Assembly (NCBI RefSeq): GCF_001647275.1
Contig: NZ_LRMM01000009.1
Location: 1-64,000, forward strand
Length of the DNA: 64,000 nucleotides
Origin: Rufibacter ruber
GTDB lineage: Bacteria > Bacteroidota > Bacteroidia > Cytophagales > Hymenobacteraceae
Direction: 5' to 3'
Below are positions 55,870-64,000 of this stretch, one piece after another (positions within the stretch are counted from its first letter, which is position 1; the number at the start of each line of letters is the position of its first letter). The notes beneath the pieces were generated by a model. The model saw nothing but the letters and a program-made list of their open reading frames with translations, did no database searches and was not told the origin of the DNA. Position numbers and translations under genes: made by a program.

Positions 55870-56976
55870 ATGAGAATTCTGGTAGACCCTGAAATATTCT
55901 TCTTTGGTCGTTGCGGCATGGTGCGGTACTACAGCCGTCTTTGTGAGGAATTAGAGAAAAAAGGCCATCAAGTAATTGTACCTTTGGTGCGGTCTAACAG
56001 TGATTTCATAAGCGGCAAATGGCAGAAAACCAGTGTTCTGGGAGCCTTGCCTTTTGGCCGTAAATTCCTTAACAAGGTAGATGTCCTTTCTAAGAAGTGG
56101 TATTATAGGGCCATAAAGGCCCTGGAGTATGACCTAATCCTGCTTACCTCCCCCGTGTTTGAAGACGGGTTTCTGCAACACCTGCCTCCGGGGAAGCCTT
56201 TTGTGATGGTAGTGCATGACACCATGCGCTGCGTTCTGGGTCCAGACGGGTTGTTTGATCCCGCCGGCAGCAATGCTGATAGATTATCTTACCTCATCAG
56301 GAGGGCTGCTAAGGTCATCTGTATCTCTGAGACTACCCGGCAGGATACCCTGCGCCTTTCATTGGTAAACAGTACTAGCTTATGCACCATCTATACAGGA
56401 AACCTGTTGCAAGCGGGGCCTGAAGAAGCCCCGGCGGTGCCGTTGCCTGCTAAATTTCTCTTGTTTGTGGGAGACCGGACCGGGCGTAAAAATTTCAGGT
56501 TTTTCATTATGTCAGTGGCTCCGTACCTGAAGGGCCAACCAGACCTTTACCTGGTGTGCACAGGCAATGTCACTGTGTGGGAGGAAGACCTGCTGGTAAG
56601 CCTTGGCCTGAAGGGGCAGGTTCTCTTTGTAGATGCCCCTGATTCAGTGTTGCGGCAACTTTACCAGCGGGCGCTCTCCCTTGTCTATCCTTCTTTGTAT
56701 GAAGGATTCGGGCTACCTGTTTTAGAGGCTATGGCACTGGGATGCCCGGTGGTGACCTCTACCTGCGGGGCGTTGGTAGAAGTTGCAGGAGAGGCAGCGC
56801 TTTACGTTGACCCAGCCTCCAGTGATTCTATCTTGCAGGCCGTGCGGCAAGTGGTAGAGCAAGCAGAAGTACGTGCCCAGTTGCGCCAAAAAGGGCTCCG
56901 GCAAGCTGAAATTTTCACGGTAGAAAAAATGGTCTCGGGTTTTGAGGCTGTTTTTCAGAAAATAAGCCAAAACTAA
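55870..56976 (+). CDS. Family 4 glycosyltransferase (mannosyltransferase-like)
   Basis: 368 residues, last gene of the operon. RILVDPEIFFFGRCGMVRYYSRLCEEL at the start, VICISETTRQDTLR, FLLFVGDRTGRKNFRF, LYQRALSLVYPSLYEGFGLPVLEAMALGCPVVTSTCGALVEVAGEAALYVDP: the full GT4 donor site with E-x7-E. The last residues (GFEAVFQKISQN) are encoded by a PAL-like palindrome. Donor sugar unknown, with GDP-mannose-type transferases the closest by pattern. Confidence 0.88.
   Translation: MRILVDPEIFFFGRCGMVRYYSRLCEELEKKGHQVIVPLVRSNSDFISGKWQKTSVLGALPFGRKFLNKVDVLSKKWYYRAIKALEYDLILLTSPVFEDGFLQHLPPGKPFVMVVHDTMRCVLGPDGLFDPAGSNADRLSYLIRRAAKVICISETTRQDTLRLSLVNSTSLCTIYTGNLLQAGPEEAPAVPLPAKFLLFVGDRTGRKNFRFFIMSVAPYLKGQPDLYLVCTGNVTVWEEDLLVSLGLKGQVLFVDAPDSVLRQLYQRALSLVYPSLYEGFGLPVLEAMALGCPVVTSTCGALVEVAGEAALYVDPASSDSILQAVRQVVEQAEVRAQLRQKGLRQAEIFTVEKMVSGFEAVFQKISQN
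56938..56973. repeat. PAL palindrome read as a C-terminus
   Basis: GTTTTGAGGCTGTTTTTC ... AAGCCAAAAC: weak PAL stem lying within the last twelve codons of the GT4 gene and ending at its stop codon. Confidence 0.5.
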
Positions 56977-57030
56977 CCTGCTTCCACTTTGCAATTGTTT
57001 CACCTTATGAAATGTCTGCCAAAGAAAGTC

Positions 57031-57074
57031 TCCTGTTTTTGGCCTGTTTTTCAGAAAGTAGCCCGAAAACAGGA
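57031..57074. repeat. PAL palindrome copy
   Basis: TCCTGTTTTTGGCCTGTTTT / AAGTAGCCCGAAAACAGGA; outer arms paired, inner right arm altered. Confidence 0.8.
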
Positions 57075-57310
57075 CGCTTTCTTTATTGCACGTTTTATAG
57101 ACTCCTCACCTTAAAAGATCCATACCCTGCCATCCTTATAACCGCATGCTCAAAAGACCTCGCAGCGTCTTTCAGACCTGCGAGTGTCTGTGCCGATAGC
57201 CTTTGCTTTATAAATCATTTACAGTTAAGGTAAACAGTAAGCAGTAACTTATTAACCCACCGCAACCCCTCCCTGGAGGGGCTGGTTCTATATGTCTGCT
57301 CCCTCCGCAG

Positions 57311-57437
57311 TTCGGGATATACAATCCCGAATTGAAGTATCCCTCGGATTTGCCATCCGCGCTACAGGAACCAAGAGAGAAGGGGATTGGGGATTTCAAA
57401 TCCCCTCAGTATCTGCTTCCGAATTGCAAATCCGGAA
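57311..57437. repeat. Composite four-palindrome element, copy C
   Basis: TTCGGGATATACAATCCCGA (57311), CGGATTTGCCATCCG (57345), GGGGATTTCAAATCCCC (57389), TTCCGAATTGCAAATCCGGA (57417). Same order and orientation as copy B, more decayed. CCCTCC-GGAGGGG motifs flank it on both sides (57266-57283 and 57475-57489). Confidence 0.82.
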
Positions 57438-57590
57438 GAGCGGCCTCTTTTCTAGTAGAACTTAACGGCCCTGCCTCCCAGGAGGGGAGGAACAGTTAAG
57501 CGCAGGGGGCATACGCGATACGCCCGCACCAGCAATGCGTTTTCTCCTGTGTCAACATCCCCTTCGCCCCTTTCAAAGGGGAGTATCTTG

Positions 57591-57622
57591 AATGCGTGCG
57601 GACACAAGCGGACGCTTGCGCC
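57591..57622. repeat. Second copy of the CACAAGCGGACGCTTGCGCC motif
   Basis: 32 bases matching 26074-26105 with three mismatches; here the left arm of the hairpin is absent. Confidence 0.55.
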
Positions 57623-57681
57623 CGGAGAAGTAGATGTGCTGCAATTACTCTTTATGGAAGGCTAATAATTTTCCTTCCATT

Positions 57682-57725
57682 AAAAAAAAAAACGCCTCCC
57701 GTTTTTCAACAGAAGGCGTTTTTTG
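57682..57725. terminator. Bidirectional intrinsic terminator
   Basis: A-run, AACGCCT ... AGGCGTT, T-run; can stop the plus-strand glycan operon and the minus-strand rny operon. It fuses with a PAL copy at 57716. Confidence 0.75.
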
Positions 57726-57756
57726 GCCTGTTTTCCAGAAATCAGCCCCAAAACGC
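57716..57756. repeat. PAL palindrome copy
   Basis: GCGTTTTTTGGCCTGTTTT / AAATCAGCCCCAAAACGC; partly decayed, shares its left arm with the terminator. Confidence 0.65.
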
Positions 57757-57766
57757 AGCAAGTGGG

Positions 57767-57791
57767 GCTCCCCTCTCCGTGGGAGAGGGGC
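57767..57791. repeat. CCCCTCTCC/GGAGAGGGG hairpin
   Basis: Inverted repeat CTCCCCTCTCC / GGGAGAGGGGC about 15 bases from the rny stop codon, of the type found next to composite elements A, B and C. Confidence 0.6.
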
Positions 57792-57806
57792 TGGGGGTGA
57801 GGTCTC

Positions 57807-59399
57807 CTACTTCGCGTAAGAAACAGAGCGCATTTCCCTGATCACGGTAATCTTGATTTGACCCGGGTACTGCATCTCTTTCTCAATCTTCTGCGAAATG
57901 TCAAAAGACAGCTGAGCGGCCCGCTCATCAGTTACATTATCTGCGTCTACCATGACACGCAGTTCGCGGCCGGCCTGAATGGCGTAGCACTGGTTCACGC
58001 CGTCAAACGAGTGGGCGGTTTCTTCCAGTTCTTTCAGACGCTTGATGTACGACTCCATAATTTCGCGGCGGGCACCAGGGCGCGAGCCGGAGATGGCGTC
58101 ACAGGACTGAATGATAGGCGAAATCATGGCCGTCATTTCAATCTCATCATGGTGCGCGCCAATGGCGTTGCACACGTCTGGGTGCTCTTTGTACTTCTGG
58201 GCCAGCTGCATACCAATGATGGCGTGCGGCAGTTCCGGCTCCTCAGTAGTTACTTTTCCAATGTCATGGAGCAAACCAGCGCGTTTGGCGTGTTTTACGT
58301 TCAAGCCCAATTCTGCGGCCATGGTGGCGCAGAGGTTGGCTACTTCTCTGGAGTGCTGCAGCAGGTTCTGGCCGTAAGATGACCTAAAGCGCATGCGGCC
58401 CACCATCTTAATCAGTTCCGGGTGCAGGCCGTGAATGCCCAGGTCAATGGCGGTACGCTCGCCAATCTCCACAATCTCCTCCTCAATGCTTTTACGGGTC
58501 TTGGCCACCACTTCCTCAATGCGGGCCGGGTGAATACGGCCATCGGCTACCAGGCGGTGTAAAGAAAGGCGCGCAATCTCGCGGCGTACCGGGTCAAATC
58601 CTGAGATGATAATCGCCTCTGGCGTGTCATCTACAATGATCTCTACACCCGTAGCGGCTTCTAGGGCTCTGATGTTACGTCCTTCCCGACCGATGATTTT
58701 GCCTTTGATATCATCAGACTCAATATTGAAGATAGAGACGCAGTTCTCAATGGCATGCTCGGCGGCGGTACGCTGAATAGTCTCAATCACTACCTTTTTG
58801 GCTTCTTTGGTAGCGGTGAGCTTAGCCTCGGCCACAATGTCTTTGATGTAAGAAGAGGCGCGGGTAGAGGCTTCAGATTTCAGGTTCTCCACCAGCTGCT
58901 CGCGGGCTTCATCGGCAGAAAGGTTGGCGATGCGCTCCAGGCGGCTCAGGATTTCGTGGTGGTCCTGCTCCACTTTGGCCAGCTTGTCTTTGTACTGGGC
59001 CTCCAGGTCTTCTTTGCGCTTGTTAAAGCCCTCTAGCTGCTGGTTCAGTTTGTTCTGGAGAACGTCTGTGTCCTGCTCTTTTTTCTTGAGGTCTTCCAGC
59101 TGCTTGTTAATCTGCTGCTCACGCTGCTTAACCTTGGCCTCGTTCTGGATGATGATGTTCTTCTTGTGGTTGGCCTGCTCCTCGTGCTCGGCTTTCAGCT
59201 TCAGGAAATGCTCCTTGGCTTCCAGCATCTTGTCTTTCTTCTGGGTCTCGGCTTTGGCTTCCGCTTCGCGGATAATGAGTCTGGCGCGTTCTTTGGCCTG
59301 TTCTTCCTGCTCTTTAAAGAGCTTCATGAGCAGCACGCGGCCGGCGTAGAAGCCTACGCCTACGCCTATGACGGCTGCTAGAATGATATAAATAGTCAT
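57807..59399 (-). CDS. rny: Ribonuclease Y
   Basis: Membrane-anchored endoribonuclease starting mRNA decay. 530 residues: N-terminal membrane helix (about 2-18), long charged coiled coil about 25-190, KH domain with [25 protein letters not shown] about 230-290, HD domain with [21 protein letters not shown] and [11 protein letters not shown] about 345-440 (metal-binding His-Asp), and the conserved C-terminus [18 protein letters not shown]. Full length. It follows zapA with a gap of 56 bases. Confidence 0.97.
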   Translation of the reverse strand: MTIYIILAAVIGVGVGFYAGRVLLMKLFKEQEEQAKERARLIIREAEAKAETQKKDKMLEAKEHFLKLKAEHEEQANHKKNIIIQNEAKVKQREQQINKQLEDLKKKEQDTDVLQNKLNQQLEGFNKRKEDLEAQYKDKLAKVEQDHHEILSRLERIANLSADEAREQLVENLKSEASTRASSYIKDIVAEAKLTATKEAKKVVIETIQRTAAEHAIENCVSIFNIESDDIKGKIIGREGRNIRALEAATGVEIIVDDTPEAIIISGFDPVRREIARLSLHRLVADGRIHPARIEEVVAKTRKSIEEEIVEIGERTAIDLGIHGLHPELIKMVGRMRFRSSYGQNLLQHSREVANLCATMAAELGLNVKHAKRAGLLHDIGKVTTEEPELPHAIIGMQLAQKYKEHPDVCNAIGAHHDEIEMTAMISPIIQSCDAISGSRPGARREIMESYIKRLKELEETAHSFDGVNQCYAIQAGRELRVMVDADNVTDERAAQLSFDISQKIEKEMQYPGQIKITVIREMRSVSYAK

Positions 59400-59455
59400 G
59401 ACTACAACATTAAAGGGTTATGTTATAGCAATGACACTGTGCCAATGGGGGCGGC

Positions 59456-59746
59456 TTAGCCGAGCTGCAGAGAAGAGAGCAGTTGGTTTAAGGACGAGAG
59501 TTTCTGTTCCAACGTGTGTTGGGTTTCCAGCGCGGCGTCCTCCGTCTTTATCTTGTCGGCGGCGGTTTCCAGGGCAATCATGGCCAACAGGTCTTGCTTG
59601 TCATGAATCCCGAACTGCTCTCTGAACATCTTCAGGCGCTCGTTCAGGTATTTGCCGGCCAGCCGTAGCCGTTCTTCCTCGTCCTCGTTTACCCGCATCG
59701 GATATTCGCGGTCGGCTATCTTGATTCGTATAGATAACTCACTCAT
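59456..59746 (-). CDS. zapA: Cell division protein ZapA
   Basis: 96 residues. Binds FtsZ and bundles protofilaments at the division ring. Typical start LSIRIKIADREYPMRVNEDEEERLRLAGKYLNERL, then the long C-terminal coiled coil (KLSSLNQLLSSLQ). Sits between the coiled-coil gene (170 bases upstream, nothing recognised in that gap) and rny. Confidence 0.92.
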   Translation of the reverse strand: MSELSIRIKIADREYPMRVNEDEEERLRLAGKYLNERLKMFREQFGIHDKQDLLAMIALETAADKIKTEDAALETQHTLEQKLSSLNQLLSSLQLG

Positions 59747-59916
59747 GTCCAGATGCTCTTAAATGCTGCCGTGGCGCGTTTGTTTGTTAGAAGGTGCAAA
59801 GTGCGTAAAAGTAAAGCTAGCCGCATTCTGTTCCTTTAGGTTCTCTCAACTGTATTGTAGCGCGCCGGGGCGCGGCAAGGTGAAATTATCTATAACGCAA
59901 CCAGGCAAGCCGTTTT

Positions 59917-60213
59917 CTATTCTCTCAAATAAGCGATGCACTTGTCAATTTCGCGCAGGTACTCGTTTATTTTCAGCTTCAGCTCCGTTGAACTGGCAGT
60001 GTCTACTGCTATGGTTTGTACAATTTTAGTAATATTATCTTGATTCTGAAAATTTTTTATCTCCTCTTCGCGTTCCTGAATCACCTGTTGCAACCGCTCA
60101 ATTTCCTGGTGCGCGGCCCGCAGCCGTTCCTGCCCCGCCTGGTACTGCTGTACCAACTGGTGCACTTTGCCCTCAATACTCTGTATCTGCTGTAGGTAGC
60201 TTGGGTTGGCCAT
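59917..60213 (-). CDS. Small coiled-coil protein, possibly a ZapB-like division factor
   Basis: 98 residues, nearly all heptad-patterned helix (IEGKVHQLVQQYQAGQERLRAAHQEIERLQQVIQEREEEIKNF) with a C-terminal segment LKLKINEYLREIDKCIAYL. No enzymatic motif. It starts one base after the pheT stop codon and precedes zapA, an arrangement I recall as common in Bacteroidota. Partner of ZapA is a reasonable guess by size, coiled coil and position, but not shown by sequence. Confidence 0.7.
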   Translation of the reverse strand: MANPSYLQQIQSIEGKVHQLVQQYQAGQERLRAAHQEIERLQQVIQEREEEIKNFQNQDNITKIVQTIAVDTASSTELKLKINEYLREIDKCIAYLRE

Positions 60214-60214
60214 C

Positions 60215-62083
60215 TTACTTCCTGATTACGGCTCCTAACTGGTGCTCAAACTGTTGCATGAGACGGCTCATGGTTGCGTCAATCACTTTATCGGTGAGGG
60301 TCTGGTTCTTGTCCTGCAAGGTGAAGCTGATGGCGATGGCTTTTTTGCCGGCCTCAATCTTATCGCCTTCATACACGTCAAACACGTTCACGTCTTGCAA
60401 GATTTTCCGCTCTACGCGCTGGGCCACCTGCTTGATTTGGTCAAAGGTCACGGCCTTGTCCAGCACCAAACTCAGGTCACGGCGCACCTCCGGAAACTTA
60501 GACAGCTCCTCAAACACCAGTTTGGCTTTGTAGTTGCGCAGCAGGTAATCCCAGTTCAGTTCAGCGTACCAGACTTGCTCTTTCACGTCAATCTGTTTGC
60601 ACACGTTGTCTTTCAGCAACCCGATATGACCTAATACCACATCGCCTTTCTGATACGTGACGCCGCCGGCTAAATAAGCATGCTCGGTTGGTTTGGTGGT
60701 ATAGTTCAGCTGACGGCAAAGCGTTAACACCTGCTGCACCTGCCCCGCCAAATCATGGAACGTGGCTTTGGCCGAGGGCTGCTGCCAGTTTTCAGCCGCT
60801 TTGTTTCCAGTCTGGAACAGCGCCAGATAGTTATTCTCTTTGTATTTCTCGCCGTCTTTGCGGTACACTTTGCCAATCTCAAACACCTTGAGGTCGCGCT
60901 GGCGGCGGTTGATGTTGTGGCGCAGCACTTCCAACCCTGAATACACCAAGGTCAGGCGCATGGCGTCTAAATCTTCTGAATTATAGTTCAGAATGGGCAC
61001 CAGCTCGGCGGGTGTATTGCCCTCGGTGTCTTGGTAGTAGTTGGAATTGGTGAGCGAGTTGGTAATGATTTCCAGGAAACCATTGGCGGCCAAGGCGTCA
61101 GCCACGTGCTTGGTAATCACCTCGGGGTCTGGGTTCGGGAACTGCGCCAGGTAGCTGGCCGCCAAATTCTCGCTCAGCGTGATGTTGTTGTAACCGTAGA
61201 TGCGCAATACTTCCTCCACCACATCGGCTTCACGGGTCACATCTACTTTGAACGGCGGAATTGTTAATAACAGCTCTTCAGCGGTTTCCTCGGCTATTTC
61301 AATGCCTAAGTCCATCAGGATTTCCTTGATTCTAGCTTCGCCGATGTGCTGACCAATCAGTTGGTGCACCTTCGCGTAGCTCACTTTTATTTGCGTAGGC
61401 TGCACCGGCGTTGGGTACACATCTACAATCTCCGAAGAGATTTCGCCACCGGCCACTTCTTGAATCAACAAAGCCGCCCGTTTCAAGGCCGTAATCACCA
61501 TATTAGGGTCCGTGCCGCGCTCAAACCGGAACGATGAATCAGTTTTAATCCCATGTATTTGACTAGTCTTTCTAATGCCAGCAGGGGAGAAGTAAGCGCT
61601 CTCTAAGAAGATGTTCTTTGTCTCAGCAGTCACACCCGAGTTCAACCCACCGAACACACCCGCCAGTACCATCGGTTCCTCGGCGTTGCTGATGGTCAGG
61701 TCTTCGGTGCGAAGCGTGCGCTCCACGCTATCTAACGTGGTGAACTTGGTTTCTTCAGCCGCATTTTTTACGATGATTTTTCCGCCTTTAATGGTAGCGG
61801 CGTCAAAGGCGTGCAGCGGCTGGCCCAGTTCATGCAGCACGTAGTTGGTCACGTCTACCACATTATTAATAGGCGACAGGCCAATAGCTCTTAACCGCTG
61901 CTGCAACCACTTAGGCGACTCCTGTACGGTTACGCCAGAAATGGTCACGCCCGCGTAACGGGGACAAGCCTCTAGATTCTCAATCTCCACCGAAATGGGC
62001 AGGCTGGTATTGGCCACGTTGAAACCGCTCAGGTCTGGCAGTTGGTACGGGGTTTTGAGCAATGCCTGCAAGTCACGGGCCAC
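60215..62083 (-). pseudogene. pheT: Phenylalanine-tRNA ligase beta subunit, 5'-truncated
   Basis: Charges tRNA-Phe together with PheS. The open frame gives 622 residues from a GTG at 62083, against about 800 in the family. Present: B3/4 (INNVVDVTNYVLHELGQPLHAFDA), B5, the catalytic-like core and the C-terminal anticodon-binding domain (ELSKFPEVRRDLSLVLDKAVTFDQI). Missing: the N-terminal tRNA-binding (EMAP-like) and first B1 segments, about 180 residues. Homology begins in mid-gene at AASHLGVARDL, which normally follows NRADA. Immediately upstream the frame reads Glu-Ala and then a TAG. It could still be expressed as a shortened protein, but loss of the N-terminus of an essential gene points to a rearrangement, a second copy elsewhere, or an assembly error. 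Confidence 0.75.
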
Positions 62084-62425
62084 GCCCAGATGGGAGGCCG
62101 CTGCCTCCTAAACGCGAAATGGAGAAATTACTTTTTTGTTTTTGGCCTGATTTTCTGAAAATTTTAATAAATATTATTTTTTGTTCCTTGTAAATTTAAT
62201 ATACTGTCAAGGTATTTGAGTTATCCTATTTAGGTTTCTTTCGGCACCCTAAGCAGTTTAAGTAAATAGGCTCTTTCTTTGAAACATTCAGGTTTCTTTC
62301 GCTAGATTAACTTATTAATCAACTTAAATAATAAAATACATCTTCGTTCTTTCATAATGCTATTATAGAAAGGATAGGGATAAATTATTCTGATCTTTTG
62401 CCTCAAATGATCTGGAATTTGTAAA
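62084..62425. other. AT-rich gap at the pheT breakpoint
   Basis: Starts with a short inverted repeat GGAGGC-CGCT-GCCTCC (62093-62108) at the truncation point. It then has the left half of a PAL element (GTTTTTGGCCTGATTTTC, about 62138-62155) whose right arm is missing, then strongly AT-rich sequence with a direct repeat AGGTTTCTTTCG (62232 and 62290). No PheT N-terminal coding sequence is present in any frame. Confidence 0.65.
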
Positions 62426-64000
62426 CTAAAATTGAATTCTATAGCCTAAGTAGGGATAGATACCTAATTGGTAATAAATCTTGGCTTTGTTTTCCTCTAG
62501 ATCCCAGCTGTAATACAATTCATTTCTGGTATTAAGAAAGTTATCTGCTGCAGCAAATATCCAATGGGTGGTTTTGCGGGTATTTAATTGATAAGAAAAC
62601 CGGAGGTCGGCTCTAAAGTAACTTTTCAGTTGAGGAATGAAAGCATTGGCAACATCATAATGGATCTTATCTGTTGGTTCATTACGTGTTCGCTCTTCAT
62701 CAATGGGTATAAATCTTCTACCGCCTGAGTAGTTGAGCCTGACATCTAGTGAAAGCAGGTGCCTTTGGTCATTGTCTAATGCCATCTCTTTGCCAAAGAG
62801 AATATTAGAGACGTAACCCACACTGAATGCGGTGGGTCTTTTCACCTGGTCTGCACCGGTAAACCAAGACTGCATGAGAGACAAATTGGCGAGAGCGTAG
62901 AACCCATTCTTTAAAAAGCGTTCGGCGGTGAGTTCCACGCCATAATTTTGGCCGGTTCCTTTGCTTACTACACTGTCTACCGTGACAAAGCTATAGTCAG
63001 TGCCCAAGTTGAGCATGGAAAAAGCTTCATCTCCCTCGCGTTCACTTACAGGCACGCGGTAATGCTGTTGATAATAGGCTTCAGCTTTAACTCGCCAATT
63101 TGAGCTGATATTGTAATTATAACCGGCCACTAGCTGCCTGCTCCGGGTAAAATCAAGCTTATTGTAAGGCTGGCTAAATTCTGCCTTTTCAGGGGAGAAG
63201 AACCTGTATTCATAATAAACCAGGGGCTGTGTCTGGCTGTGTAACCCGGCTGAGAGATAAATGCGTTGGGCATCTGTCAGATAATATTCAGCGGAAAAAC
63301 GGGGCTCAACAGCTACTCTGTTTCCTATTGAAAAACGCTGGCTGTACAGGCCCGCCTGAATTTCAAGCCTGGGAGTGACGGAGTATTTACTCAGCAGGTA
63401 GTACTGAAACAAGTCTGCCCCTCCGTTCGCATCTAAAGGTATTTCATATACATCACGTAGGTCCTGGTAAATAATCTCCTGATTATTATAGTAGTACTGC
63501 TGCCAGGTAACTCCGCTTTTAAACAGTAATCTGTTATTAAATTTATGGGTAACATTTAAGCGGGTAACAAACTGCTGTTCATAATTCCTCAGGTAGTAAG
63601 AGAGTTTTTTTGTTTGGTTTCTAAAAGTAGCCTTACTGGTTGCCTCTACCTGACTTCCGGAGGTGGATACAATAAACTGAGAAACGGTTTTTTTAGTAAT
63701 TGGGTAGGTATGGCTTAAGCCAAAAGCATACATTCTGTTTTTAAGGGTAGGTTCTACCCTGTATCTGACCTTCCCCCACGTGGTAGTATCTGTGTCAACG
63801 TCAAACACAGTGATATTGCTGGTGCCTCCAATGCCCCAAATTGAGAATTGACCTGCTTTGGGAGTGGGCAATTCAACTTTAAAAGCCCCATCCTGGTATT
63901 GAGGCACTCCTTGGTAGCCAATGTCCAGCCCTATTTTTTCTAAGGGTCTAAACGTGAAAAGCCGCATACTTCCAAGAAACGAACCACCCCACTTTTTTAC
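62426..64000 (-). CDS. TonB-dependent receptor, barrel part (runs off the window)
   Basis: Open from the right edge of the window to 62426 (at least 524 residues). Only the beta-barrel is in view: alternating aromatic strands (YYYNNQEIIYQDLRDVYEIPL, YYEYRFFSPEKAEFSQPYNKLDFTRSRQLVAGYNY, GVELTAERFLKNGFYALANLSLMQS, RHLLSLDVRLNYSGGRRFIPID) and a terminal aromatic YLGYRIQF needed for outer-membrane insertion. The plug and signal peptide lie beyond the window. It is of the type without a SusD partner in view. Visibly AT-rich compared with rny and pheT. Confidence 0.85.
   Translation of the reverse strand, partial: VKKWGGSFLGSMRLFTFRPLEKIGLDIGYQGVPQYQDGAFKVELPTPKAGQFSIWGIGGTSNITVFDVDTDTTTWGKVRYRVEPTLKNRMYAFGLSHTYPITKKTVSQFIVSTSGSQVEATSKATFRNQTKKLSYYLRNYEQQFVTRLNVTHKFNNRLLFKSGVTWQQYYYNNQEIIYQDLRDVYEIPLDANGGADLFQYYLLSKYSVTPRLEIQAGLYSQRFSIGNRVAVEPRFSAEYYLTDAQRIYLSAGLHSQTQPLVYYEYRFFSPEKAEFSQPYNKLDFTRSRQLVAGYNYNISSNWRVKAEAYYQQHYRVPVSEREGDEAFSMLNLGTDYSFVTVDSVVSKGTGQNYGVELTAERFLKNGFYALANLSLMQSWFTGADQVKRPTAFSVGYVSNILFGKEMALDNDQRHLLSLDVRLNYSGGRRFIPIDEERTRNEPTDKIHYDVANAFIPQLKSYFRADLRFSYQLNTRKTTHWIFAAADNFLNTRNELYYSWDLEENKAKIYYQLGIYPYLGYRIQF

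Larger units (their letters stand above)
56977..57806. other. 830-base repeat-rich gap between the glycan operon and rny
   Basis: Contains two PAL copies, composite element C, several CCCCTCC/GGAGGGG motifs, the CACAAGCGGACGCTTGCGCC motif, one terminator and a CCCCTCTCC hairpin. No coding sequence is supported. Confidence 0.65.

Noticed and set aside
4679-57756. PAL palindromes as ordinary rho-independent terminators
   Set aside because: The stems lack a trailing T-tract on either strand, and many lie upstream of genes; true terminators in the window (5939, 11392, 19490, 57682) look different.
59747-59916. 6S RNA gene next to zapA
   Set aside because: Linkage of ssrS to zapA is known in proteobacteria, but no long irregular hairpin with a central bubble can be recognised in this 170-base gap.
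62426-64000. SusC assignment for the last receptor gene
   Set aside because: The plug domain and the NGVxxITTKxG marker are outside the window and no susD follows, so only a general TonB-dependent receptor call is supported.

Overview
The window looks like chromosomal DNA of a gliding or soil/water-type Bacteroidota, most like the Hymenobacteraceae (Rufibacter, Nibribacter, Pontibacter group; genus is inference). The basis is two SusC/SusD pairs, a DUF5689 lipoprotein, a lamin-tail surface protein with a gliding-type C-terminus, an RNase Y/ZapA/PheT block of the Bacteroidota kind, several promoters of the form TTTG-N18-23-TAnnTTTG, and almost no Shine-Dalgarno sequences. No rRNA, tRNA, CRISPR array, prophage or intact insertion sequence was found.

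Layout. 71-5927: asd, a large lamin-tail secreted protein, a TSUP permease and an outer-membrane protein. 6217-11428: a visibly AT-rich SusC-SusD-lipoprotein operon with a perfect Bacteroidota promoter and its own terminator. 11821-19470: housekeeping and small secreted proteins (Dph6-like ATPase, PlsC-like acyltransferase, SGNH lipoprotein, UV endonuclease, sucD). 19613-45322: fifteen minus-strand genes plus a divergent glpR. These are glpD-glpK-glpF-glpT, then susC-susD-DUF5689 directly behind glpT, then a PLD-like lipoprotein, a PHP phosphodiesterase, a Gfo/Idh/MocA oxidoreductase, a calcineurin-type phosphoesterase, a GH36 alpha-galactosidase, a GDPD, an SGNH esterase and a GH20 hexosaminidase. 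45378-49231: an OxyR/Dps/AhpC/AhpD peroxide-defence module. 49820-56976: a tight operon of five glycosyltransferases and an ABC exporter. 57807-62083: rny, zapA, a coiled-coil gene and a 5'-truncated pheT. The last 1.6 kb is the 3' part of a TonB-dependent receptor that runs off the window.

The best candidate for an undescribed system is the 19.6-45.3 kb block. It joins glycerol/glycerol-3-phosphate uptake and catabolism to a SusCD importer, four phosphodiesterase/phosphatase families and enzymes able to remove alpha-galactosyl, N-acetylhexosaminyl and ester groups. I read it as a utilisation locus for a glycerol-phosphate polymer or glycerophosphodiester, for example decorated teichoic or lipoteichoic acid. 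It appears to be controlled by a DeoR-family GlpR rather than a usual PUL regulator.

The second striking feature is a dense set of intergenic repeats. About 25 copies of a nested palindrome (arm CTGTTTT-nGGs-CTGTTTT) are present, with compensatory arm changes and frequent contact with stop codons. There are also three copies of a composite element of four GATTTGCAATC palindromes in fixed order, a two-copy MITE-like element of about 170 bp, and a two-copy long hairpin.
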